This document shows, piece by piece, positions 1-6,845 of a DNA stretch of 7,502 bases. A model generated the notes under the pieces. That model saw nothing but the letters and a program-made list of their open reading frames with translations. It searched no databases and was not told where the DNA came from. Position 1 is the stretch's first letter. Every line of letters starts with the position of its first letter. This DNA is from Bacillota bacterium (GTDB taxonomy: Bacteria; Bacillota; Clostridia; Oscillospirales; Ruminococcaceae): positions 1 through 7,502 of the forward strand of contig JAEWYJ010000240.1 in assembly GCA_023395695.1 (NCBI GenBank), given 5' to 3'. Position numbers and translations under genes: made by a program.

Positions 1-957
1 ACCATCAGCCACCACCACATCCTTTCAGCGGTGCTGGGACGGACACCGATAGGGCTCAACGGCGAGCGGACGGCCGTCCGCACAGGGGAGACAAACTTGG
101 GCAATCTCATCGCCGATGCCATGCGCGCCGAATCGGGCGCACAGCTTGCACTGCTTAATGGCGGCGCTATTCGTGCCTCTATTGCTGCGGGAGATATCAC
201 CAAGGGAAATATTCTGAATGTGCTGCCCTTCGGCAACTATATTGTGACAAAAAAGATTAACGGCTCAAATCTCCGCGCCGCCTTAGAAAGCGGGGTCAAA
301 GCGCTGCCCGAAGAAAATGGCGCATTTTTGCAGGTTTCGGGGCTGACCTTTACGGTTGACCGGGCGGCTCCCGCAGGCGGAAGGGTTAAAAATATTATGG
401 TTGACGGCAGGCCGCTGGATATTGCCGCGGAATACGTTGTGGCTGTCAACGATTTTCTGGCTGCGGGCGGGGACGATTTTCCAACGATCGGCAAATCTAA
501 AATACACAATGAATTCTCGGCGCTGGATGAGGCGCTGATGCGGTATATTAACCAACTGTCGGCAAACAGCGAACCCTTCCCGGAGGATGGGCACAGAATT
601 ATGCTGTCCGGTCAGGCGACGGCTCCGGCCGTCGTGTCCGGCCCGGCAGGGGACAAGCCTGTGCCGGCACAGACTGCCCCGGTGCAGCCGGCCACGCAAG
701 AGCCCGACGCTACCGAGCCGGCGGCGCTTCCTGCATCAACGCCCGATATATCCGGGGCAGTGCCTCCTGAACCGGATCAGGACGGGTATATTTACTATGT
801 TGTGGATTACGACGACAACATTTGGAACATTGCCAAGGAACAGCTTGGGGACGTAGAGCTGTGGGACGAAATTTTGGCGGCTAATCAGGATATCATTAAG
901 GATCAGGATCATATTTACGTGGGCCAGCGTTTGCGCCTGCCCAAAAAGGCGAGTTAA
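1..957 (+). CDS. 5'-nucleotidase family protein with C-terminal LysM domain (3' part only)
   Basis: The reading frame is open to the left edge, so the N-terminal metallophosphatase domain lies outside the window; 318 residues are visible. Visible residues about 10-175 match the 5'-nucleotidase C-terminal (substrate-binding) domain: GETNLGNLIADAMR near 29-42, NGGAIRAS near 53-60, the PFGN turn near 76-79, and VAVNDFLAAGGDDFP near 148-161. A Pro/Ala/Thr-rich linker at about 205-260 then leads to a LysM domain at about 264-314 (YYVVDYDDNIWNIAKEQLG, then YVGQRLRLP). Family knowledge: these enzymes hydrolyse nucleotides or related phosphoesters outside the cell, and LysM binds peptidoglycan. I infer a secreted, wall-attached enzyme for nucleotide scavenging; the signal peptide would be upstream. 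The exact substrate cannot be set without the missing catalytic domain. The GTG at 31 is an internal codon, not the start. Confidence 0.9.
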   Translation, partial: TISHHHILSAVLGRTPIGLNGERTAVRTGETNLGNLIADAMRAESGAQLALLNGGAIRASIAAGDITKGNILNVLPFGNYIVTKKINGSNLRAALESGVKALPEENGAFLQVSGLTFTVDRAAPAGGRVKNIMVDGRPLDIAAEYVVAVNDFLAAGGDDFPTIGKSKIHNEFSALDEALMRYINQLSANSEPFPEDGHRIMLSGQATAPAVVSGPAGDKPVPAQTAPVQPATQEPDATEPAALPASTPDISGAVPPEPDQDGYIYYVVDYDDNIWNIAKEQLGDVELWDEILAANQDIIKDQDHIYVGQRLRLPKKAS

Positions 958-1375
958 CCACTGCAAGGGAGAATTTAGATTTTTACGTTTTGTATAAACG
1001 TCAATGCTTATTAGCCGAGGCGACAGTAAATCCACTCGTATTAACGGTTTATTTTATTTCTGACTGCGTTGCCGCTTTGCCATCCGCAAAATAGCCCCGC
1101 TAATCCTACCTTAATTTTCAATTGCGTTGCTATAACTGATAACAGCAAGCGCCCGTACGGTTTAAGGCCGTACAGGCGCTTGCTGTTGTAGTGGCTGACC
1201 TGAAAAGTAGTCCCATATTCCAAGAGATCGGCATACCCCTAAAAAGCAAGGAATGCTCAAAGAGGCTGTCTTGTTTTTCGGTGATATTACGATAAAAATA
1301 TTATTTTTGGCCATTGTACCATTTTCAAACGTCGTTTTGTCAACATATTAGCCAGTTATTTTAGAAGTCGTTTGC
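958..1375. other. Gene-free stretch with hairpins, no convincing CDS
   Basis: About 420 bases between the nucleotidase gene and the riboflavin transporter leader. A small hairpin (ACGTTT at 985-990 with AAACGT at 996-1001, loop of 5) follows the nucleotidase gene but has no T-run after it. A long hairpin at 1141-1187 is listed separately. The octamer TGCGTTGC occurs twice, at 1065-1072 and 1123-1130. A 60-codon minus-strand frame at 1041-1223 crosses the long hairpin and has no ribosome binding site, so I do not call it a gene. The stretch could be a decayed repeat or mobile element, or an unrecognised RNA; the sequence alone does not decide. Confidence 0.5.
1141..1187. repeat. Long GC-rich inverted repeat (stem-loop)
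   Basis: AACAGCAAGCGCC (1141-1153) is perfectly complementary to GGCGCTTGCTGTT (1175-1187). After one mismatch (C1154/A1174), GTACGG (1155-1160) pairs with CCGTAC (1168-1173), leaving a 7-base loop. This gives 19 paired positions in a 47-base element. No T-run follows on either strand, so it is not a textbook rho-independent terminator. It lies 184 bp after the nucleotidase stop codon, which is far for a terminator. It may be a dispersed palindromic repeat or an RNA structure. Confidence 0.8.
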
Positions 1376-1404
1376 TTGACAACGGCGGCGATACTGCATA
1401 TAAT
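1376..1404 (+). promoter_or_regulatory. Consensus sigma-A promoter for the riboflavin transporter leader
   Basis: TTGACA at 1376-1381 and TATAAT at 1399-1404 are both perfect matches to the vegetative consensus, with the ideal 17-base spacing. Transcription would start near 1411, just before the first paired base of the FMN riboswitch at 1415. The fit between promoter and aptamer supports both calls. Confidence 0.88.
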
Positions 1405-1414
1405 AAATATAAAG

Positions 1415-1552
1415 CTGTTTCAGGGCGGGGTGTAATTCCCCACCGGCGGTAATCGGCATTTGGCCGCAAGTCCGCGAGCCGGTCATTTTATTGTGGCAGG
1501 CAGATTCGGTGAGATTCCGAAACCGACGGTATAGTCCGGATGAAAGAAACAG
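1415..1552 (+). promoter_or_regulatory. FMN riboswitch (RFN element)
   Basis: The conserved RFN blocks appear in order: AGGGCGGGGTGTAATTCCCC with ACCGGCGGTAAT around 1422-1453, AGTCCGCGAGCC at about 1469-1480, and GATTCGGTGAGATTCCGA followed by ACCGACGGTATAGTCCGG at about 1503-1540. The closing helix P1 is CTGTTTC (1415-1421) with GAAACAG (1546-1552). Family knowledge: FMN binding stabilises the aptamer and lowers expression of riboflavin synthesis or uptake genes. Here a terminator at 1600-1623 follows and a RibU-like gene comes next, so premature termination when FMN is plentiful is the likely mechanism. Confidence 0.96.
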
Positions 1553-1562
1553 GTGAACAATG

Positions 1563-1583
1563 CCTTTTGTGTTTTGCAAAAGG
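1563..1583 (+). promoter_or_regulatory. Hairpin in the FMN riboswitch expression platform
   Basis: CCTTTTG (1563-1569) pairs with CAAAAGG (1577-1583) around a 7-base loop, between the aptamer and the terminator. It may be part of the switching region or simply a spacer helix. I could not identify a definite antiterminator pairing by eye. Confidence 0.4.
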
Positions 1584-1599
1584 TGTTTGCTTGCCGTTT

Positions 1600-1632
1600 A
1601 GCCCATGTCGCCTGACGTGGGCTTTTTGTTTT
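1600..1632 (+). terminator. Riboswitch-controlled rho-independent terminator
   Basis: AGCCCATGTC (1600-1609) pairs with GACGTGGGCT (1614-1623), including one G-U pair, around a 4-base loop, and the tract TTTTTGTTTT follows. It lies after the FMN aptamer and before the transporter gene. It also covers the ATG at 1605, the longest possible start of that gene, which argues against using that start. Confidence 0.85.
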
Positions 1633-1670
1633 CCCAAAAGCAGCAAATAAAAATCGGGAGATGTATACCT

Positions 1671-2309
1671 GTGAAAACAACTGTAAAAGTACGCAGAATC
1701 ACCGTTACGGCCATGTTTGCTGCGCTAGCGACCATTCTCATGTTTTTTGAAATGCCGGTGCCCTTTATGCCGCCCTTTTTAAAGCTCGACCCCTCGGCGG
1801 TGCCAATTCTGATTGGCAGCTTTATTCTGGGGCCCATGGCGGGTATGGCAATGGTTTTTATCAAGGCGTTTGTGCACTTTTTTTCGAGCACCACCGGCGG
1901 TGTAGGAGAACTGGCAGATTTTATTATTACCTCGTCCTTTGTCATCACCGCGGCGGGCATTTACCGCCGCCATCACACCAAAAGGGGTGCTGTGTTGGCC
2001 TGCATTGGCGGTACGGCGGCGCTGGCGGCTGTCGGCGTGCTGGCCAATAAATTCCTGCTGCTGCCGTTTTATTCAACCGTGATGCCGCTTGAGGCCATAT
2101 TTAAGGCCTGCGCGGCAGTGAACCCTTTTATTAAGGATGCCAATACCTACCTCATGTATGGCGTGCTGCCGTTTAACCTGATTAAGGGCGTCGTTATTTC
2201 TCTGCTGACCTTTCCGGTTTATAAAAGGATGTCGACGCACATCAGGCATTTTATCACAATGGTGGACGCGTCGGGCACCGCCGGAAATATTCCGTCGGAG
2301 CAGTCTTAA
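1671..2309 (+). CDS. ribU: Riboflavin ECF transporter S component, RibU-like
   Basis: A 212-residue integral membrane protein, near the usual length for RibU. It is the substrate-binding S component of an energy-coupling factor transporter and would need the shared EcfA/EcfA'/EcfT module, which is not in this window. Recognisable features are FLKLDPSAVPILIGSFILGP at residues 36-55 and TTGGVGELADFII at about 74-86, both typical of the RibU family, with about six hydrophobic segments. The C-terminal tail (about residues 195-212) is polar. I chose the GTG at 1671 because GGGAG at 1656-1660 precedes it by 10 bases. The longer frame from ATG 1605 would begin inside the terminator stem. The FMN riboswitch directly upstream supports riboflavin as substrate. 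Transcription probably ends before the separate metK promoter. Confidence 0.93.
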   Translation: MKTTVKVRRITVTAMFAALATILMFFEMPVPFMPPFLKLDPSAVPILIGSFILGPMAGMAMVFIKAFVHFFSSTTGGVGELADFIITSSFVITAAGIYRRHHTKRGAVLACIGGTAALAAVGVLANKFLLLPFYSTVMPLEAIFKACAAVNPFIKDANTYLMYGVLPFNLIKGVVISLLTFPVYKRMSTHIRHFITMVDASGTAGNIPSEQS

Positions 2310-2362
2310 ACCGCATAAAAATTTGCTGCCGCCTGACAAAACACGACAAATAAAGATTTGTG

Positions 2363-2391
2363 TTGACAATCACCTACCGATATGGTAGAAT
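2363..2391 (+). promoter_or_regulatory. Sigma-A promoter for the metK leader
   Basis: TTGACA (2363-2368) is a perfect -35 box, and TAGAAT (2386-2391) matches five of six -10 positions, with 17-base spacing. Transcription would begin near 2398, just before the SAM riboswitch. An ACAAAT/ATTTGT inverted repeat (2346-2351 and 2356-2361) lies immediately upstream; its role is unclear. Confidence 0.85.
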
Positions 2392-2411
2392 AAACTAAAC
2401 TAAATAACTTA

Positions 2412-2510
2412 CTTATCAAGAGTGGCGGAGGGAACAGGCCCTGAGATGCCCGGCAACCTGCACAAACAGATGCAAGGTGCCAAATCCTGCGGTGTCAACC
2501 GAAAGATAAG
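2412..2510 (+). promoter_or_regulatory. SAM-I riboswitch (S-box leader)
   Basis: Helix P1 is CTTATC (2412-2417) with GATAAG (2505-2510). Inside it are the S-box signatures AAGAGTGGCGGAGGGA at 2418-2433, CCCTGAGATGCCCGGCAACC around 2440-2459, and GGTGCCAAATCCTGCGGT at about 2476-2493. Family knowledge: this aptamer binds S-adenosylmethionine and reduces expression of methionine and SAM genes. Next comes a terminator and then metK, so the product of MetK would shut off its own transcript. GTGTC (2492-2496) can pair with GACAC (2525-2529) in the terminator's 5' arm, a possible short part of the antiterminator. Confidence 0.97.
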
Positions 2511-2516
2511 CTTTTT

Positions 2517-2556
2517 TCGCGTCCGACACTTCAAAGTCGGACGCGATTTTTATTTA
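2517..2556 (+). terminator. SAM-controlled rho-independent terminator
   Basis: TCGCGTCCGAC (2517-2527) is perfectly complementary to GTCGGACGCGA (2536-2546) with an 8-base loop, and TTTTTATTT follows. It starts 6 bases after the end of the SAM-I aptamer and lies 50 bases before the metK start. This is the standard arrangement of an S-box transcription attenuator. Confidence 0.93.
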
Positions 2557-2605
2557 CGGCAAAAGTCAGACGAATAGATATGATCGAAAGAAAGGAACGA
2601 GACTT

Positions 2606-3793
<1,188 letters not shown>

Positions 3794-3814
3794 AAATTAA
3801 CGCTTTATGAATCT

Positions 3815-3837
3815 AAGCGCCGCTTTAAGCGGCGCTT
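3815..3837 (+). terminator. GC-rich hairpin after metK, poor T-tail
   Basis: AAGCGCCGC (3815-3823) pairs perfectly with GCGGCGCTT (3829-3837) around the loop TTTAA. It follows the metK stop codon by 21 bases, where a terminator is expected, but only TTCTGCTG follows, not a T-run. It may terminate weakly, stabilise the metK mRNA 3' end, or let some transcripts run into the permease gene 46 bases further on. Confidence 0.6.
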
Positions 3838-3883
3838 CTGCTGCGCATTACATCGGCAAATGCCACTGGAGATTAGAATTATC

Positions 3884-4786
3884 TTGAAACAACAATATCA
3901 GTTTTATGCGACTATTACGATTTTTAGCTGGGGTATAGGCAATGTGCTGACCCGTGTTGCACTGCGTTCCTTTTCGCCCTTTGCCGTTGGCTTCTGGCGC
4001 TACGCCATCGCCGCGGTGCTGCTGGCGGCGTTGGCGGCGGCAAAAAAGATTGGACCGCCCGCCAAAGCGGACTTGCCCTGGTTTGTACTTTCGGGCTTTA
4101 CCGGCTTTGCATTTTATGTCCTGGCCTATAATATGGGTTATGTCACTGTCACGGCTGCCACCGGCAGCGTTATCAGCGCAACGGTGCCGCTTATAACGGC
4201 GGCGCTTGCGCGGCTGGTTTTTAAAGAGACGCTGGGGGCCGTCAGGTGGTGTGCGGTGCTGCTGCAATTTTCGGGCATTGTGGCCATCGCGTTGCCCGGC
4301 GGTCATTTTTCGGTCAGCGAAGGGGTATTGTGGATGCTGCTTTCGGCCCTGTCGCTGAGCGTGTACAATTTGCTCCAGCGAAAAATGACCGAGCGGTACA
4401 GCGCGCTCCAATGCTCTATTTACAGCATTTTCTGCGGCGCCGCCATGCTGGCGGTTTTTGCGCCCCGGGCGGTGCGTGAACTGTCCCACACGCGGGCCGA
4501 TGCTGTTTTTGCCGTAGGCTTTCTCGGCATTTTTGCAAGCGCCGTGGCGTTTTTATGCTGGACAAAGGCCCTTTCGCTGGCGGATAAGGCTTCGCAGGTG
4601 AGTAACTTTATGTTTATTACCCCCATCATATCCACAGCAATTGAAATTGCGCTGTTCCGAGAGCTGCCCGATGCCGCCACATGGCTGGGCGGCGCGGTTA
4701 TTCTGCTTGGCGCGCTGCTGTTTGGCAAAGGCAGGCTCCACACGGTTATTCACAAACCGGTTTTACAGAAAAAGCTGCATAATTAA
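3884..4786 (+). CDS. DMT-superfamily (EamA) permease
   Basis: A roughly 300-residue hydrophobic protein with about ten membrane segments and two related halves, as in the EamA (DMT) family of metabolite exporters and importers. The first half begins FYATITIFSWGIGNVLTRVA; the second follows a polar break near LLQRKMTERYSALQ. The segment SAVAFLCWTKALSLADKASQVSNF is typical of the family. The substrate cannot be predicted from sequence. I prefer the TTG at 3884 because CTGGAGA (3866-3872) lies 11 bases upstream, and the protein then starts with a polar residue run just before the first membrane segment. The in-frame ATG at 3860 adds eight residues but has no clear ribosome binding site. No promoter is obvious in the 90 bp after metK, so read-through from metK is possible. 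A bidirectional terminator follows. Confidence 0.87.
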   Translation: MKQQYQFYATITIFSWGIGNVLTRVALRSFSPFAVGFWRYAIAAVLLAALAAAKKIGPPAKADLPWFVLSGFTGFAFYVLAYNMGYVTVTAATGSVISATVPLITAALARLVFKETLGAVRWCAVLLQFSGIVAIALPGGHFSVSEGVLWMLLSALSLSVYNLLQRKMTERYSALQCSIYSIFCGAAMLAVFAPRAVRELSHTRADAVFAVGFLGIFASAVAFLCWTKALSLADKASQVSNFMFITPIISTAIEIALFRELPDAATWLGGAVILLGALLFGKGRLHTVIHKPVLQKKLHN

Positions 4787-4806
4787 TTTATTTGACCAAC
4801 GGGCCG

Positions 4807-4840
4807 AAAACGGCACGGGAGAATTCCCGCGCCGTTTTTT
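4807..4840. terminator. Bidirectional terminator between the permease gene and sigG
   Basis: AAAACGGC (4807-4814) pairs with GCCGTTTT (4831-4838), and CGGGA (4816-4820) with TCCCG (4825-4829), with one A/C mismatch between the two helices and a 4-base loop. TTTTTT at 4835-4840 provides the plus-strand tail, and AAAA at 4807-4810 gives a shorter T-tract for the minus strand. It serves the two converging genes, and its right edge overlaps the last bases of the sigG stop codon (4839-4841). Confidence 0.87.
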
Positions 4841-5609
4841 ACATCCGCTTTTTAATTTTATCCAGTGCACTTTTTTCCAGCCGTGAAACCTGTGCTTGGC
4901 TGATACCCACTTCTTTGGAGACCTCCATCTGAGTTTTGCCCGCCATAAAGCGTAAGGATAATATTTTTTTCTCACGGTCGGCCAGCTGGTCAATCGCTTC
5001 GCGAAAGGCAATTTCATCAATCCAATCGCCTTCGCCGCAGGGATCGCCTACCTGATCCATGACAAAAATCGTATCGCCGCCGTCGGAATAAATCGGTTCA
5101 AACAGCGAGATGGGCTCCACAATTGCTTCGAGTGCGGCGACGACATCCTGCCGGGCCACGCCCATTTCGGTGGCTATGTCTCCGACGGTTGGGTCTATGA
5201 GCCTTTCGCCCAGCAGGCGCTCACGCACTTGAAGCGCTTTATAAGCGGTATCGCGCATGGAACGGCTGACCCGCACAGAATTATTGTCACGCAGATAGCG
5301 CCGGATCTCGCCGATAATCATCGGCACGCCATAGGTTGAAAACCGCACGTCCAGATTCTCGTTAAAATTGTCGATGGCCTTAATCAGCCCGATGCAGCCC
5401 ACCTGAAAAAGATCGTCGAGGTTTTCGCCCCGGTTTGAAAACTTTTGCACAACCGACAGCACCAGTCTGAGATTGCTGGCAATCATCTTGTCGCGCGCCG
5501 CTTTATCGCCCCCCTTTGCTTTTTTAATTAGGTCAATTTTTTCCTTCTCTGAGATTACCGGCAGCTTTGTCGTATCAACTCCGCATATTTCCACCTTGTT
5601 GTAATTCAT
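4839..5609 (-). CDS. sigG: RNA polymerase sporulation sigma factor sigma-G
   Basis: A 256-residue sigma-70-family protein, about the normal length for sigma-G. The N-terminal NKVEICGVDTTKLPV (residues 4-18) is characteristic of sigma-G and separates it from sigma-F, sigma-E and sigma-B. Region 2 spans about 40-110 (DDLFQVGCIGLIKAIDNF at 65-82, GEIRRYLRDNNSVRVSRS at 100-117). Region 3 follows, with SLFEPIYSDGGD at 168-179. Region 4 carries the helix-turn-helix at about 226-246 (TQMEVSKEVGISQAQVSRLE). Family knowledge: it directs late gene expression in the forespore after engulfment. I chose ATG 5609 because the conserved N-terminus begins there; the frame extends 70 codons further upstream without homology-like sequence. 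The Shine-Dalgarno site is atypical (GGGGTGGG at 5623-5616, 6 bases from the ATG). The usual neighbours spoIIGA and sigE are absent: a divergent dehydrogenase gene lies upstream. No clear sigma-F or sigma-G type promoter could be picked out. Confidence 0.97.
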   Translation of the reverse strand: MNYNKVEICGVDTTKLPVISEKEKIDLIKKAKGGDKAARDKMIASNLRLVLSVVQKFSNRGENLDDLFQVGCIGLIKAIDNFNENLDVRFSTYGVPMIIGEIRRYLRDNNSVRVSRSMRDTAYKALQVRERLLGERLIDPTVGDIATEMGVARQDVVAALEAIVEPISLFEPIYSDGGDTIFVMDQVGDPCGEGDWIDEIAFREAIDQLADREKKILSLRFMAGKTQMEVSKEVGISQAQVSRLEKSALDKIKKRM

Positions 5610-5833
5610 ACCACACCCACCCCGACTTGTTTTCTGAAAGGAGTATTGACCTGCTGTCATTACGAAAATCAGTTGGTAATATTTTTTGGTGGATGAAATG
5701 ATAAAACGCATTGTACTGGATATTTCCCGGAAAATATGATAGTTTAAATCATATGAGCCGCCGTCCGGCCGCATATAAAGGATTGGCCGCCGAGGGCATG
5801 CTTTAAAACCACACGGCAAAGGAGAATTTTTAG
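5610..5833. promoter_or_regulatory. Divergent regulatory region between sigG and the dehydrogenase gene
   Basis: These 224 bases must carry the promoters of both divergent genes. The half near sigG is AT-rich. On the minus strand, the sigG Shine-Dalgarno is the G-rich run ending 6 bases before its ATG. On the plus strand, TATGAT (5735-5740) could be a -10 box for the dehydrogenase gene; TTGTAC (5711-5716) is a weak -35 candidate with 18-base spacing. A perfect inverted repeat overlapping that -10 is listed separately. The dehydrogenase leader has short GGCC-rich pairing potential (CGGCC near 5765 with GGCCG near 5784), which is too weak to call. Confidence 0.5.
5734..5754. promoter_or_regulatory. 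Operator-like inverted repeat ATATGAT-N7-ATCATAT
   Basis: ATATGAT (5734-5740) and ATCATAT (5748-5754) are perfect 7-base inverted arms separated by 7 bases. The geometry suits a dimeric transcription regulator. The left arm contains the possible -10 box TATGAT of the dehydrogenase gene, so a bound protein would block that promoter. No regulator gene is in the window, so the binding protein is unknown. AT-rich chance pairing is the alternative. Confidence 0.45.
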
Positions 5834-6799
5834 TTGAAAATAGTTGTGACAGATGATTTTTTTGTGGACTTTGGCGATGTTTCGTGGCAGCCGCTCCAAC
5901 GGCTGGGGGAGGTTATTCGTTATCCCGATACGGTGCAGGCCGAGGAGGCAATCACACGCATCGGAGATGCGCAGATTGTGTTTACCAACCGCTGCCGCAT
6001 GACCGAACAGGTGATGGCTCACTGCCCTAACCTTCAATATATCGGCACCTTTGGCACCGGCGTGGACGGCGTCGACATTGCTGCGGCACAAAAGCGTGGC
6101 ATCACCGTCTGTAATATTCCGGGCTACGGAAAAAACGCCGTGGCGCAGATGGCGCTGGCGCTGCTGTTTGAAATTGCCCGTAACGCCGCGCAGTTTGACC
6201 GGCATATGAAAGCACAGGGCTGGAACAGCAGCTCGGACGCTTGGCTGCGCACCATTCCCCAGATGGAGCTGGGCGGTAAAACCATCGGAATTATCGGCAT
6301 GGGAGATATTGGGTACGCGGTGGCACGGGTGGCAATGGCGATGGATATGCAGGTGCTTGCCTACAAGCGCCGTCCCGACCCCGCACTGGCCTGTGACCGG
6401 TTACGCTTTTGCAGCCTGGATGAGCTATTGGCAGGCTCGGACATCATCAGCATCCATTGCCCTTTAACCGACGAGACGCGCGGCATGATTGACGCGGATG
6501 CCATCGCTAAAATGAAGGATGGCGCCATTTTGATAAACACGGCCCGGGGCGCGGTGCTCTGCGAGGACGATGTTGTCGCCGCGCTGAATTCGGGCAAGCT
6601 GTACGCGGCGGGGGTGGATGTGTTCACCAGTGAGCCGCCCGGCAGCGATAATGCGCTCGCACGCCACCCGCGCTGTGTGGCGGCGCCACATGTTGCATGG
6701 ATGCCCTGCCAGACACGCCAGCGCCTCATTGACCTTTCGGGAGAAAATTTGAAGGCGTTTTTGCAGGGGCATCCGCAGAATGCCGTAACATCCAAATAA
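5834..6799 (+). CDS. D-isomer-specific 2-hydroxyacid dehydrogenase (hydroxypyruvate reductase/glycerate dehydrogenase-like)
   Basis: A complete 321-residue cytosolic oxidoreductase interconverting a 2-oxoacid and a D-2-hydroxyacid with a nicotinamide cofactor. The catalytic domain is discontinuous, with FGTGVDGVD at residues 73-81 leading into the cofactor domain. The nucleotide-binding motif is GMGDIG (155-160). The catalytic triad is visible as Arg238 in INTARGAVL, Glu267 in VFTSEPP and His286 in AAPHVAWM. After the second strand of the Rossmann fold the sequence is AYKRRPDP (176-183), with basic residues where NAD-specific members usually have Asp, so NADP(H) use is plausible. The start is TTG 5834, backed by a strong AAAGGAG at 5818-5824 with 9-base spacing. 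The substrate (hydroxypyruvate, glyoxylate or another 2-oxoacid) is not settled. It is divergent from sigG and may be controlled by the inverted repeat upstream. Confidence 0.93.
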   Translation: MKIVVTDDFFVDFGDVSWQPLQRLGEVIRYPDTVQAEEAITRIGDAQIVFTNRCRMTEQVMAHCPNLQYIGTFGTGVDGVDIAAAQKRGITVCNIPGYGKNAVAQMALALLFEIARNAAQFDRHMKAQGWNSSSDAWLRTIPQMELGGKTIGIIGMGDIGYAVARVAMAMDMQVLAYKRRPDPALACDRLRFCSLDELLAGSDIISIHCPLTDETRGMIDADAIAKMKDGAILINTARGAVLCEDDVVAALNSGKLYAAGVDVFTSEPPGSDNALARHPRCVAAPHVAWMPCQTRQRLIDLSGENLKAFLQGHPQNAVTSK

Positions 6800-6845
6800 G
6801 TCCGAACAGGCGGTCGGGTTGTGCCGCTGGTGACGCGGCTTCCTG

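Noticed and set aside
1041..1223. 60-codon minus-strand frame in the gene-free stretch
   Set aside because: It has no ribosome binding site, runs through the 1141-1187 hairpin, and shows no recognisable domain.
1241..1279. Possible stem between AAAAAGCAAG and CTTGTTTTTC
   Set aside because: It needs a G-U pair and a 19-base loop and has no relation to a gene end, so it is too weak to call.
1361..1680. Minus-strand frames of 65-72 codons over the riboflavin transporter leader
   Set aside because: They are antisense to the promoter, FMN riboswitch and terminator, which explain the sequence fully.
3848..4489. 213-codon minus-strand frame over the permease gene
   Set aside because: The plus-strand frame encodes a clear EamA permease; the antisense product is rich in Arg, Gln and His with no domain.
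5610..5819. 70-codon N-terminal extension of sigG
   Set aside because: The conserved sigma-G N-terminus starts at ATG 5609, and the extension covers the intergenic region and inverted repeat.
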